Of a DNA stretch of 64,000 nt, positions 53,063 through 61,471 are shown piece by piece. Source of the DNA: Pseudomonadota bacterium. GTDB taxonomy: Bacteria > Myxococcota > Myxococcia > Myxococcales > Myxococcaceae. Position numbers and translations under genes: made by a program. The stretch's first letter is position 1; each line of letters starts with the position of its first letter. The notes under the pieces were generated by a model. That model was not told where the DNA came from. It worked only from the letters and a program-made list of their open reading frames with translations, and ran no database searches. The stretch lies in the NCBI GenBank assembly GCA_023426545.1, contig JAFAAN010000058.1, positions 1 to 64,000 on the forward strand, written 5' to 3'.

Positions 53063-53972
53063 GAACCCTGTCGCGCGCACGTCGCACCTGTCGGAGCTGG
53101 AGGCGGAGAGCATCCACATCCTCCGCGAGACGGTGGCCGAGTTCGCCAACCCGGTGATGCTCTACAGCATCGGCAAGGACTCCCAGGTGCTGCTGCACCT
53201 GGCGCGCAAGGCCTTCCATCCGGCGCCCCTGCCCTTCCCCCTGCTGCACGTGGACACCACCTGGAAGTTCCGGGACATGTACATCTTCCGGGATGCCTTC
53301 GTGGCCCGGCACGGGCTGCGCCTCATCGTCCACCAGAACCAGCGCGCGCTGGCCGAGGGCATCAACCCCTTCGACCATGGCAGTCAGAAGTACACCCACG
53401 CGATGAAGACGCAGGCGCTGCTGGAGGCGCTGGCGCAGCATGGCTTCGACGCGGCCTTCGGCGGCGCGCGCCGCGACGAGGAGAAGTCCCGAGCCAAGGA
53501 GCGGGTGTTCTCCTTCCGCGACAGGCACGGCCAGTGGGACCCGCGGCGCCAGCGCCCGGAGCTGTGGAACCTCTACAACGGCCGCGTCGACGCCGGGGAG
53601 AGCATGCGCGTCTTCCCGCTGTCCAACTGGACCGAGCTGGACGTGTGGCAGTACGTGCTGCGCGAGCGCATCCCCGTGGTGCCGCTGTACTTCGCGGCCG
53701 AGCGGCCCATCATCGAGCGGGGCGGCGCGCTGCTGATGGTGGACGACGAGCGCATGCGGCTGCGTCCCGGCGAGAAGCCCGAGCTGCGGCGCGTGCGCTT
53801 CCGCACGCTGGGCTGCTACCCGCTGAGCGGCGCCATCGAGTCCTCCGCCACCACGGTGGAGAGCGTCCTCCACGAAATGCTGAATGCCCGCCAGTCCGAG
53901 CGGCAGGGCCGCCTCATCGACCACGACGAAGAGGGCTCCATGGAGCTCAAGAAGCGCGAGGGCTACTTCTGA
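53055..53972 (+). CDS. cysD: Sulfate adenylyltransferase subunit CysD
   Basis: 305-residue ATP sulfurylase small subunit, forming APS from sulfate and ATP with CysN GTPase help. PP-loop motif YSIGKDSQVLLHL near residue 37, HVDTTWKFRDMY, AFGGARRDEEKSRAKERVFSFR (truncated to the core), and RTLGCYPLSGAIES near 255. Length standard. ATG 53055 overlaps SUMT by eight bases, and its stop overlaps the cysN start (TGATG). Confidence 0.94.
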   Translation: MSENPVARTSHLSELEAESIHILRETVAEFANPVMLYSIGKDSQVLLHLARKAFHPAPLPFPLLHVDTTWKFRDMYIFRDAFVARHGLRLIVHQNQRALAEGINPFDHGSQKYTHAMKTQALLEALAQHGFDAAFGGARRDEEKSRAKERVFSFRDRHGQWDPRRQRPELWNLYNGRVDAGESMRVFPLSNWTELDVWQYVLRERIPVVPLYFAAERPIIERGGALLMVDDERMRLRPGEKPELRRVRFRTLGCYPLSGAIESSATTVESVLHEMLNARQSERQGRLIDHDEEGSMELKKREGYF

Positions 53973-55696
53973 TGGATACCGGGTTGCAGCAACTGCTCGA
54001 CCAGCACGCCGCCCGCGAGCTGCTCCGGCTGGTCGTCGTCGGCTCCGTGGACGATGGAAAGTCCACGCTCATCGGCAGGCTCCTCTACGAGAGCGACGGG
54101 CTCTTCGAGGACCAGATCTCCGCCGTGCGCAAGGCCAGCGCGAGGCGGACCGCCCGGCCGACGGAGGCCGCATCCACCGGGCTTCCTGAGGCGCTGGCCC
54201 AGGGCCTGCGCGCCGCGGCCGGGGCCAACGAGGAGGAGCTGGACTTCTCCCTCTTCACGGACGGCCTGCGCGCCGAACGTGAGCAGGGCATCACCATCGA
54301 CGTGGCGTACCGGTACCTGAGCACCGCGCGCCGCAAGGTCATCGTCGCGGACACACCGGGACACCTCCAATACACCCGGAACATGGCCACGGGCGCCTCC
54401 ACGGCGGACGCAGCCGTCATCCTGGTGGACGCCCGGCAAGGTGTGCTGCCGCAGACGCGCCGCCACGCGTACATCGCCGCGCTGCTGGGCATCCCCTACC
54501 TGGCCGTGGCGGTGAACAAGATGGACCTGACCGGCTTCGACCGGGCCCTCTTCGAGCGCATCGGCGCCGAGCTGGCGGACTTCGCTTACGCGCTCGGCTT
54601 CGAGGGCGTCCGGCTCTTCCCGGTCAGCGCCAGCCAGGGCGACAACATCACCCGGCCGAGCGTCCGCACGCCGTGGCACGAGGGCGGCACGCTGCTCGCG
54701 TGGCTGGAGTCCCTCCCCCACCAGCGCCAGCAGGACGACGCGCCTTTCCGCTTCCCCATCCAGTACGTCCTGCGGCCCCACCAGGACTACCGTGGGCTGG
54801 CAGGCCAACTGGCCTCCGGCACCGTCCGCGTCGGGGACGAGGTGCAGGTCCACCCGTCCGGACGGCGCACGCGCGTGGCGGGCATCGATACCTTCGACGG
54901 ACCACTGGAAGCGGCCTCCTTCCCCGCGTCCGTCACGCTGCGGCTGGCCGACGAGGTGGACGCCAGCCGGGGTGACCTGCTGTCCCACGTGGAGCAGCCG
55001 CCCCTGTCACTCCACCGGCTCGACGCGATGCTCGTGTGGTTCGGGGAGCAGCCCCTGGACTGCTCCCGCCGCTACCTGGTGAAGCAGGCCACGCGCACCG
55101 CGCCAGCGCACGTCGAGCGCGTGCTCTGGCGCAAGGAGCTGGCGGACCTGTCCGAGCAGCCCGCGGAGACGCTGGCCCTCAATGACATCGGGCGGGTGCG
55201 GCTGGTGTGCCGCCGCCCCTTGCTCACCGACCCGTACCAAGACAACCGCCGCACGGGCGCCTTCATCGTCATCGACGCGCTCACGCACGACACGGTGGGC
55301 GCGGGCATGGTCCTGGGTCCCCCGGAGGATGCTTCGAAGGACGTGGTGGCGGACTCGCTCGTCACCCGGTCCGAGCGGCGCGGACGGCTGGGCCAGCCCG
55401 GCACCGTCATCCTGCTCCCCGCGACACCGGACGCCTGCGCCCGCGCGTTCCAGTTGGAGCGCCTGCTGTTCGACCAAGGCTGGCACGTGTCCGTCGTCCC
55501 TGGTGACGTGGAGGTCGCGCTCGCGCTGGCGGCGGCCGGGCTGGTGGCCCTGGTCCACGCCGACGCGCCCCAGACGCGCCGCGCCCTGCGCGTGGAGGCC
55601 CGGGATGCTGGCGCCACGTGGCTCGAACTGGACGCTGGCGACGACCTGGAGCAGCAGCTCGCCCGAATCACCGCCCTCCGGGAGACCCCGCGATGA
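53972..55696 (+). CDS. cysN: Sulfate adenylyltransferase subunit CysN with degenerate APS-kinase-like tail
   Basis: 574 residues. The GTPase part (about 1-440) has GSVDDGKSTLIGR (G1), DTPGHLQYTRNM (G3) and NKMD (G4), then the elongation-factor-like beta barrels. The remaining 110 residues start PGTVILLPATPDACARAFQ and continue with QLERLLFDQGWHVSVVPGD, aligning in outline to CysC (APS kinase) but with no GLSGAGKST P-loop. CysN alone is about 470 residues and CysNC about 630, so this looks like a fusion whose kinase decayed. Overlaps cysD by one base and cysJ by four. Confidence 0.92.
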   Translation: MDTGLQQLLDQHAARELLRLVVVGSVDDGKSTLIGRLLYESDGLFEDQISAVRKASARRTARPTEAASTGLPEALAQGLRAAAGANEEELDFSLFTDGLRAEREQGITIDVAYRYLSTARRKVIVADTPGHLQYTRNMATGASTADAAVILVDARQGVLPQTRRHAYIAALLGIPYLAVAVNKMDLTGFDRALFERIGAELADFAYALGFEGVRLFPVSASQGDNITRPSVRTPWHEGGTLLAWLESLPHQRQQDDAPFRFPIQYVLRPHQDYRGLAGQLASGTVRVGDEVQVHPSGRRTRVAGIDTFDGPLEAASFPASVTLRLADEVDASRGDLLSHVEQPPLSLHRLDAMLVWFGEQPLDCSRRYLVKQATRTAPAHVERVLWRKELADLSEQPAETLALNDIGRVRLVCRRPLLTDPYQDNRRTGAFIVIDALTHDTVGAGMVLGPPEDASKDVVADSLVTRSERRGRLGQPGTVILLPATPDACARAFQLERLLFDQGWHVSVVPGDVEVALALAAAGLVALVHADAPQTRRALRVEARDAGATWLELDAGDDLEQQLARITALRETPR

Positions 55697-57519
55697 ACGC
55701 ATCCCCTGTCCCCCAGACGCCGCCCTTCGTCCACGCGCAGCTCGGCGAGACCCGAAGTACCCAGTTGCTCGAACTGCTCCAGGGGCTGGACACCACGGCC
55801 CTGCACTGGCTGAGCGGCTACACGGCGGGCCTCGCGGCCCGCGCCCCCCAGCGCACCGTGACAGGCCCGGTCCCCACGCCCGAGGCAGAGCCCACCGCGC
55901 CCGTCACCATCGTCTACGGGACGCAGACGGGGAACAGTCGGCTGCTGGCGGAGCGCCTCAAGCAGCAGGTGGAGTCCGCCGGCCTCACCGCGCGCCTGTT
56001 CCGGGCCAGCGACTACCCCGTGCGGGAGCTGGCCAGGGAGAAGCTGCTCTGCGTGGTCATCAGCACCCAGGGAGATGGCGACCCACCGGATGACGCACGC
56101 GGCTTCTGCGAGTTCGTCCTCGGCAAGCGGGCGCCTCGCGTGGAGGGGCTGCGCTACGCCGTCCTCGGCCTCGGCGACTCCAGCTACCCGCGCTTCTGCG
56201 AGGTGGGCCGGGTGCTGGATGCCCGGTTTGCTGCGCTGGGCGCCACCCGGCTGCTGGAGCGCGCCGACTGTGACGTGGACTTCGAGCCCGTCGCCAGGGG
56301 TTGGCTCGACCAGGCGTCCTCCCTCGCACGTGAGGCCCTGGCGCCACGGGCACCCGCGGCGGCCACGGTCCTCCCGCTGCGCGAGGCCCCCTCCACGCCC
56401 ACCCACGGCAAGGACGCGCCCTTCTCCGCGGAGGTGCTCCTCAACCAGCGCATCACCGCGCGGGGCGCGCGCAAGGACGTGCGCCACCTGGAGCTGTCGC
56501 TCGAAGGCTCCGGGCTGACGTACGCCCCGGGCGACTCGCTGGGCGTGTGGCCCCACAACCCTCCCGAGCTGGTGGACGCGCTCCTGTCCGAGCTGCGCCT
56601 GGATGGCCACGCCGACGTCACGCGCGACGGCCGCACGATGCCCCTGGCCCGCTGGCTGAGCGACGCGCTGGAAATCACGAAGCTCAACCGCCCCTTCCTG
56701 GAGCGGCACGCCGCCCTGTCCGGCAGCAGCGCGCTGCGGGAGGCGCTCGACCCCGGCCACGCTGAGGCCTTCCGCGCGCTGCTTGCGGACTACCAGCTCA
56801 TCGACGTGCTCCGCGCGCACAAGGCGGCCTGGGACGCCACCGAGCTCGTCCAGTCCTTGCGGCGGCTGACGCCCCGGCAGTATTCGATTGCCTCCAGCCC
56901 CAAGCGCGTGGGCGATGAGGCGCACCTCACGGTGGCCGTGGTGGACTACACCGCCTTCGGCCTGCGCCACGTCGGCGCGGCGTCGTCCTACCTGGCCACC
57001 CGCGCGGCGGGCACGGACACGGTGCGCGTCTACGTCGAGCCCAACGAGCGCTTCCGGCTCCCCGAGGACGGCGACAGGGACGTGCTGATGATTGGCCCCG
57101 GCACCGGCGTGGCGCCCTTCCGCGCCTTCGTCCAGGAGCGGGCGGAGACCGGCGCGCGGGGCCGCAACTGGCTCTTCTTCGGGGAGCAGCACTTCCGGAC
57201 GCAGTTCCTCTACCAGACGGAGTGGCAGGAGGCGCTGAAGAAGCAGACGCTGCACCGGCTGTCGCTCGCCTTCTCGCGGGACCGCGACCAGAAGGTCTAC
57301 GTACAGCACCGGCTGCGCGAGGCCGGCCGTGAGGTCTACGCCTGGCTCGAATGCGGCGCCCACCTCTACGTGTGCGGTGACGCCAAGCACATGGCCCCGG
57401 ATGTCCACGAGGCGCTGGTGGACGTCGTCTCCACCCACGGCGGCAGGAGCCGCGAGGACGCGCACGCGTGGCTCGAATCCCTGCGCGAACAACGGCGCTA
57501 CCTGCGCGACGTCTACTGA
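55693..57519 (+). CDS. cysJ: Sulfite reductase (NADPH) flavoprotein alpha subunit CysJ
   Basis: 608-residue diflavin reductase passing electrons from NADPH to CysI. Flavodoxin domain with IVYGTQTGNSRLLAERL (about 72-88) and STQGDGDPPDDA; FAD domain with RQYSIASSPKRV; NADPH domain with MIGPGTGVAPFRAFVQER and FGEQHFRTQFLYQ; C-terminal RYLRDVY aromatic stacking at the flavin. Length matches E. coli CysJ. ATG 55693 overlaps the cysN stop by four bases. Confidence 0.94.
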   Translation: MNASPVPQTPPFVHAQLGETRSTQLLELLQGLDTTALHWLSGYTAGLAARAPQRTVTGPVPTPEAEPTAPVTIVYGTQTGNSRLLAERLKQQVESAGLTARLFRASDYPVRELAREKLLCVVISTQGDGDPPDDARGFCEFVLGKRAPRVEGLRYAVLGLGDSSYPRFCEVGRVLDARFAALGATRLLERADCDVDFEPVARGWLDQASSLAREALAPRAPAAATVLPLREAPSTPTHGKDAPFSAEVLLNQRITARGARKDVRHLELSLEGSGLTYAPGDSLGVWPHNPPELVDALLSELRLDGHADVTRDGRTMPLARWLSDALEITKLNRPFLERHAALSGSSALREALDPGHAEAFRALLADYQLIDVLRAHKAAWDATELVQSLRRLTPRQYSIASSPKRVGDEAHLTVAVVDYTAFGLRHVGAASSYLATRAAGTDTVRVYVEPNERFRLPEDGDRDVLMIGPGTGVAPFRAFVQERAETGARGRNWLFFGEQHFRTQFLYQTEWQEALKKQTLHRLSLAFSRDRDQKVYVQHRLREAGREVYAWLECGAHLYVCGDAKHMAPDVHEALVDVVSTHGGRSREDAHAWLESLREQRRYLRDVY

Positions 57520-57543
57520 CCCCTTGCGATTGCGAGCAACGAC

Positions 57544-59256
57544 ATGAGCAACCCGCCCAAGCCGCTCTCCGAAGTGGAGCACATCAAGTCGCAGAGCCAC
57601 CTGCTCCGGGGCTCCCTGGCGGCGAGTCTGGAGGACCCGGTGACGGGTGGCCTCGCCCCCCCGGACACCAACCTCATCAAGTTCCACGGCAGCTACCAGC
57701 AGGACGACCGCGACGTGCGCGAGGAGCGGCGCCAGCAGAGGCTGGAGCCCGACTACAGCTTCATGCTCCGCACCCGGCTGCCAGGAGGCGTCTGCACGCC
57801 CACCCAGTGGCTGGCGATGGACGCGCTGGCGCGGGAGCACGCCAACCACACGCTGCGCATCACCACGCGGCAGGCCTTCCAGCTCCACGGCGTCATCAAG
57901 GACGACCTCCAGCCCACCATCGCCCGCATCAACGCGGCGTTGATGGACACCCTGGCCGCCTGCGGTGACGTCAACCGCAACGTCCTGTGCAACCCCAACC
58001 CCGTGGACTCGCGCGTCCACGAGGTCGTGTACCAGTGGGCGGTGCGCATCTCCGAGCACCTGCTGCCGAGGACGCGCGCCTATCACGAAATCTGGCTGGG
58101 CCAGGAGAAGGTGGCCGGCGGCGAGGACGAGCCCATCTACGGCCCCACCTACCTCCCCCGGAAGTTCAAGGCCGCCGTCGCGGTGCCGCCCCTCAACGAC
58201 GTGGACGTGTTCGCGCAGGACCTGGGCTTCATCGCCATTGTCGAGGACGGCGCGCTCGCGGGCTTCAACGTCTCGGTGGGTGGCGGCATGGGCGCCACGC
58301 ACGGCGACGCGGCCACCCATCCCCGGCTGGCGGACGTCATCGGCTTCATCCCACCGGAGAAGACGCTCGCCGTCGCAGAGGAGGTGGTGAAACTCCACCG
58401 CGACTTCGGGGACCGCTCCAACCGCAAGCACGCCCGCCTGAAGTACGTCCTGGAGGAGCGCGGCGTCCCCTGGTTCACGGCGGAGTTGGAGAAGCGGCTC
58501 GGCTTCGCGCTCCAGCCCGCCCGGCCCTTTGCCTTCGAGCACAATGGAGACCGCTTCGGCTGGACGGAGGGCCATGACGGCCGGTGGCACCTGACGCTGC
58601 ATCTGGACAGCGGCCGCATCGCGGACCGGCCCGGCGCCCCGCACCTCACCGGGCTGCGGCAGATCGCCCGCGTCCACACCGGAGACTTCCGCCTCACGGC
58701 GAACCAGAACCTCGTCATCGCTGGCGTGCCCGCCGAGTCCCGGTCTGCCATCGACGCGCTGGTCGTCGCGCACGCGCTGGACGGCTTCCGCAGCGCCAGC
58801 CCCGTACGCCGCAACGCGCTGGCGTGCGTGGCGCTGCCCACGTGCGGGCTGGCCATGGCCGAGGCCGAGCGCTACCTGCCCACCTTCGTGGGACGCGTGG
58901 AGGAGCGCCTGCGCGCCCACGGCCTCCAGGACGCCAACCTGCTGCTGCGCATCACCGGCTGCCCCAACGGCTGCGCGAGACCCTACCTGGCCGAGGTGGG
59001 CCTCGTGGGCAAGGCGCCGGGCCGCTACAACCTGCACCTGGGCGGCGATACGCGCGGCCAGCGCCTCGGCCAGCTCTACCGGGAGAACATCGACGAGGAC
59101 GCCATCCTCGCGGCGCTGGAGCCCCTGTTCGCGGACTACGCACGCGAGCGACAGCCCGGCGAGGGCTTCGGCGACTACCTCGTGCGCGCCGGCCACGTCC
59201 CCATCGCGGCGCGCACACAGCCCACGCTCAGCCAGCAGAGCCCCGCACCGCCGTGA
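57544..59256 (+). CDS. cysI: Sulfite reductase (NADPH) hemoprotein beta subunit CysI
   Basis: 570-residue siroheme/[4Fe-4S] enzyme reducing sulfite to sulfide. Cluster ligands are in CVALPTCGLAMAEAERYLP (C-x5-C) and ITGCPNGCARPYLAE (C-x3-C); siroheme-binding pieces include ITTRQAFQLHGVIK, GDVNRNVLCNPNP and YLPRKFKAAVAVPP. It ends the operon; the final 29 bases overlap the convergent methyltransferase gene. ATG 57544 lies 24 bases after the cysJ stop. Confidence 0.94.
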   Translation: MSNPPKPLSEVEHIKSQSHLLRGSLAASLEDPVTGGLAPPDTNLIKFHGSYQQDDRDVREERRQQRLEPDYSFMLRTRLPGGVCTPTQWLAMDALAREHANHTLRITTRQAFQLHGVIKDDLQPTIARINAALMDTLAACGDVNRNVLCNPNPVDSRVHEVVYQWAVRISEHLLPRTRAYHEIWLGQEKVAGGEDEPIYGPTYLPRKFKAAVAVPPLNDVDVFAQDLGFIAIVEDGALAGFNVSVGGGMGATHGDAATHPRLADVIGFIPPEKTLAVAEEVVKLHRDFGDRSNRKHARLKYVLEERGVPWFTAELEKRLGFALQPARPFAFEHNGDRFGWTEGHDGRWHLTLHLDSGRIADRPGAPHLTGLRQIARVHTGDFRLTANQNLVIAGVPAESRSAIDALVVAHALDGFRSASPVRRNALACVALPTCGLAMAEAERYLPTFVGRVEERLRAHGLQDANLLLRITGCPNGCARPYLAEVGLVGKAPGRYNLHLGGDTRGQRLGQLYRENIDEDAILAALEPLFADYARERQPGEGFGDYLVRAGHVPIAARTQPTLSQQSPAPP

Positions 59257-60184
59257 GGAGCAGGTCGTACTTGCCGCCCAGGAAGGTGCGGAAGCCGTGC
59301 TGGTGCAGATAGCGGCGGTAGAAGGACAGGTCCTTCACCAGCAACGAGAGGTCGGGCTCGCGCAGGTTGCGCACGCGGGCGCCATAGACGACCTCGCCAT
59401 CCCGGAAGCGTGAGTTGGGGAAGCCGAGGAGCAGCGCCGAGCCCGGCTCCAGGTGCTCCTGCACGAGCTTGCGCAGTAGCGCGTGGTCATCCACGCCGGG
59501 GCTCTGCAACGTCCCCACCGACACCACGAGGTGGAAGCGGCCCAGCCCCTCCGGAAGCGCGTTGAGGTCCGCGACGTGGAAGGAATGGCGCGCGTCCGGG
59601 AAGCGGGCGCGCGCCTCCTCGATGGCGCTCGCGCTGTGGTCCACGCCCACGAAGCGCACGTCCGGGGCTCCGTCGAGCCAGGAGAAGGCGGCCAGCTCAT
59701 CGCCGCGATTGACGCCCAGGTCCAGCACACGGGCGGACTCGGGCAACCGGATGCGGCCGAGCGCGTCGAGCCAGGGCAGCAGGAAGCCCGCGTCCTCCAG
59801 CTTGCGGAGGCGCGCGAACGCGGACGTGGCGCCGTAGCGCTCCTCGGGCGGCGCCTCGCCGTCGTCGGTCGTGCCCCCCGCGTGCCAGGGCGCCTCGGGC
59901 CCCAGGCGCTCGAAGGTCAGCGAGACGTGCGTCGCATCCGAGGCGCGAGGCGTGAGCAGCCGGCACCCGAGCCCTTCCGCCAGGTCACACCAGCTCCGCA
60001 GCGGGCGGTGGACCAGCGTGCCCGCGGGCCCCACCCGCTCACCGGGGTAGCGGCCTCGCCCCAGGTCCGGGTCCGGGACCTCGATGGTGACGGCCCCCGC
60101 GCCGAGGCCCTCCAGCAGGTACCGATGGATGATGACGAGGGGCTCGGCATGAAAGCGGCGCGGCGGCGCGGAGGGGCTCGGCAT
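59228..60184 (-). CDS. SAM-dependent methyltransferase
   Basis: 318 residues. Class I methyltransferase core in the second half: SARVLDLGVNRGDELAAFSWL (motif I), VRFVGVDHSASAIEEARARFP (acidic motif), HVADLNALPEGLGRFHLVVSVGTLQS (motifs II/III). The first 130 residues form an extra domain unlike common methyltransferases. Substrate unknown. ATG 60184 (MPSPSAPPRRF). Convergent with cysI, overlapping by 29 bases, and divergent from the lipoprotein gene. Confidence 0.8.
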   Translation of the reverse strand: MPSPSAPPRRFHAEPLVIIHRYLLEGLGAGAVTIEVPDPDLGRGRYPGERVGPAGTLVHRPLRSWCDLAEGLGCRLLTPRASDATHVSLTFERLGPEAPWHAGGTTDDGEAPPEERYGATSAFARLRKLEDAGFLLPWLDALGRIRLPESARVLDLGVNRGDELAAFSWLDGAPDVRFVGVDHSASAIEEARARFPDARHSFHVADLNALPEGLGRFHLVVSVGTLQSPGVDDHALLRKLVQEHLEPGSALLLGFPNSRFRDGEVVYGARVRNLREPDLSLLVKDLSFYRRYLHQHGFRTFLGGKYDLLLTAVRGSAG

Positions 60185-60262
60185 GGCGGCGGCAGCCTAG
60201 CGCGGCACCGCTCCTGTATCGTCCCTCCCAATCGAAGGCCCGACTCTCCGCCGAGGTGCCCC

Positions 60263-61399
60263 ATGCATCGGTTCCGCTCCACTCCCGCCTTGTTCGCCGC
60301 CGTGGCGCTCATGGGCTGTCAGTCTGGACAGGACAGCAAGACGCCCGCGCCCCCTCCCGCCGCCTCCGCTTCTGCTCCCAGCACTGAGGCCCCGGCCCCG
60401 GCTCCGGCTCCGGCTCCGGCTCCGGAGAAGCCCACGCCGCCGCCAGCTCCCACGATGGAGGTCGGCTACCTCAAGCCCACCGAGGACGCCGAGCACTGCG
60501 AGTGGATGCGGCAGCCCCTGCCAGGCACGCCCACCCGGGTGTTCCGCTTCGATGCCTTCTGTGACAGGTCCTCGGTGTCGTGGAGCCCGGACGGAAAGCA
60601 GGGGCTCCTCTTCACCTGGCCCTCGGGCGAGGGCGAGGTGCCCCGCGCATGGCGCGTGGACGTCAACGCGAAGTCCGGCCAGCCGCTCGACCTGGGGACC
60701 TTGCCCGGAGGCAGCAGCGCGGGCGGACCGAACGAGCCCTTCATCTCCCGCATGAGCTTCGACCCCCAGGGCCGCCCCATCGCGCTCGTCGTCGTCGCCG
60801 CCGATGCCAGGGCCATCAAGAAGGGCGCCCTCACCTTCGCCGGAGAGACCTTCCCCATACCGCCGGGCAAGGGCATCCCGGGACTTGCCCTGGCCTATCG
60901 CTTGGAGGATGGCGACTGGAAACGCATCGAAGCCAAGATGAACCGCGTCCAGGAGAACACCGCGTCCGACCACGGCCTGCTCGACGTCGAGGCGACGCTC
61001 ACTCCGGCGTGGACCGCCTCGCCGCCTGACCAGCTTGTCGGGACCCGCGTCCCCAAAGCCACGGCGCGGACGTTGGATGCCCAGGCCCACGGCTCCCTGG
61101 GTGAGGGCTGGTGGATGGAGCTGCCCGGCCCCGGGGGCACGCTTTACTTCCGGGCCCACCAGGAAGGCCCGTTGCTCGCGATGGGCCAACCGGTGCTGTG
61201 GGCGCGCGGGGACCAGCGCGTGTCCCTGAAGGACCTCACGGAGCCGGACGCCTACCTCGGCTTCGTCTTCGAGCGCGGCCTGCTGCTCGTGACGTCCTAC
61301 GGGGGTTACGCGGCGGCCACCGTCTGGAACCCGGAGACGCAGCAGCGCGTGGCCTCCATCCCGGACGCCTATGCCCCCGCCTTCTGGCCCGCGCGCTGA
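60263..61399 (+). CDS. Putative lipoprotein
   Basis: 378 residues with a lipoprotein signal: ALFAAVALMGC lipobox (Cys18) followed by a Ser/Pro/Ala linker with five AP repeats (about residues 43-54). The remaining domain is strand-rich with several Trp and Pro residues (WSPDGKQGLLFTWPSGEG; GGYAAATVWNPETQQRVASIPDAY), recalling beta-propeller-like repeats, but I do not assign a family. Export and outer- or inner-membrane anchoring are expected. ATG 60263 has AGG about nine bases upstream. Followed by a terminator. Confidence 0.75.
   Translation: MHRFRSTPALFAAVALMGCQSGQDSKTPAPPPAASASAPSTEAPAPAPAPAPAPEKPTPPPAPTMEVGYLKPTEDAEHCEWMRQPLPGTPTRVFRFDAFCDRSSVSWSPDGKQGLLFTWPSGEGEVPRAWRVDVNAKSGQPLDLGTLPGGSSAGGPNEPFISRMSFDPQGRPIALVVVAADARAIKKGALTFAGETFPIPPGKGIPGLALAYRLEDGDWKRIEAKMNRVQENTASDHGLLDVEATLTPAWTASPPDQLVGTRVPKATARTLDAQAHGSLGEGWWMELPGPGGTLYFRAHQEGPLLAMGQPVLWARGDQRVSLKDLTEPDAYLGFVFERGLLLVTSYGGYAAATVWNPETQQRVASIPDAYAPAFWPAR
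60400..60423 (+). repeat. Hexamer tandem repeat encoding the Ala-Pro linker
   Basis: Four perfect GGCTCC hexamers in a row (60400-60423), preceded by related GGCCCC units, encoding the Ala-Pro linker of the lipoprotein. Likely slippage-prone in length. Confidence 0.8.
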
Positions 61400-61418
61400 G
61401 ACGCGGGGCCGACGACGA

Positions 61419-61449
61419 CGGCCCGGCCACCCGGAGGGGGACCGGGCCG
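61419..61449. terminator. Bidirectional terminator between convergent genes
   Basis: CGGCCCGG (61419-61426) pairs with CCGGGCCG (61442-61449), eight base pairs, between the lipoprotein (+) and the peptidoglycan hydrolase (-). Confidence 0.6.
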
Positions 61450-61471
61450 TGTGTGGAGCCGAGCGGACGGG

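Noticed and set aside
55072..59196. Very long open frame (1374 codons) on the minus strand opposite cysN, cysJ and cysI
   Set aside because: It is an antisense shadow created by high third-position GC; its translation is low-complexity and the plus strand encodes clear enzymes.
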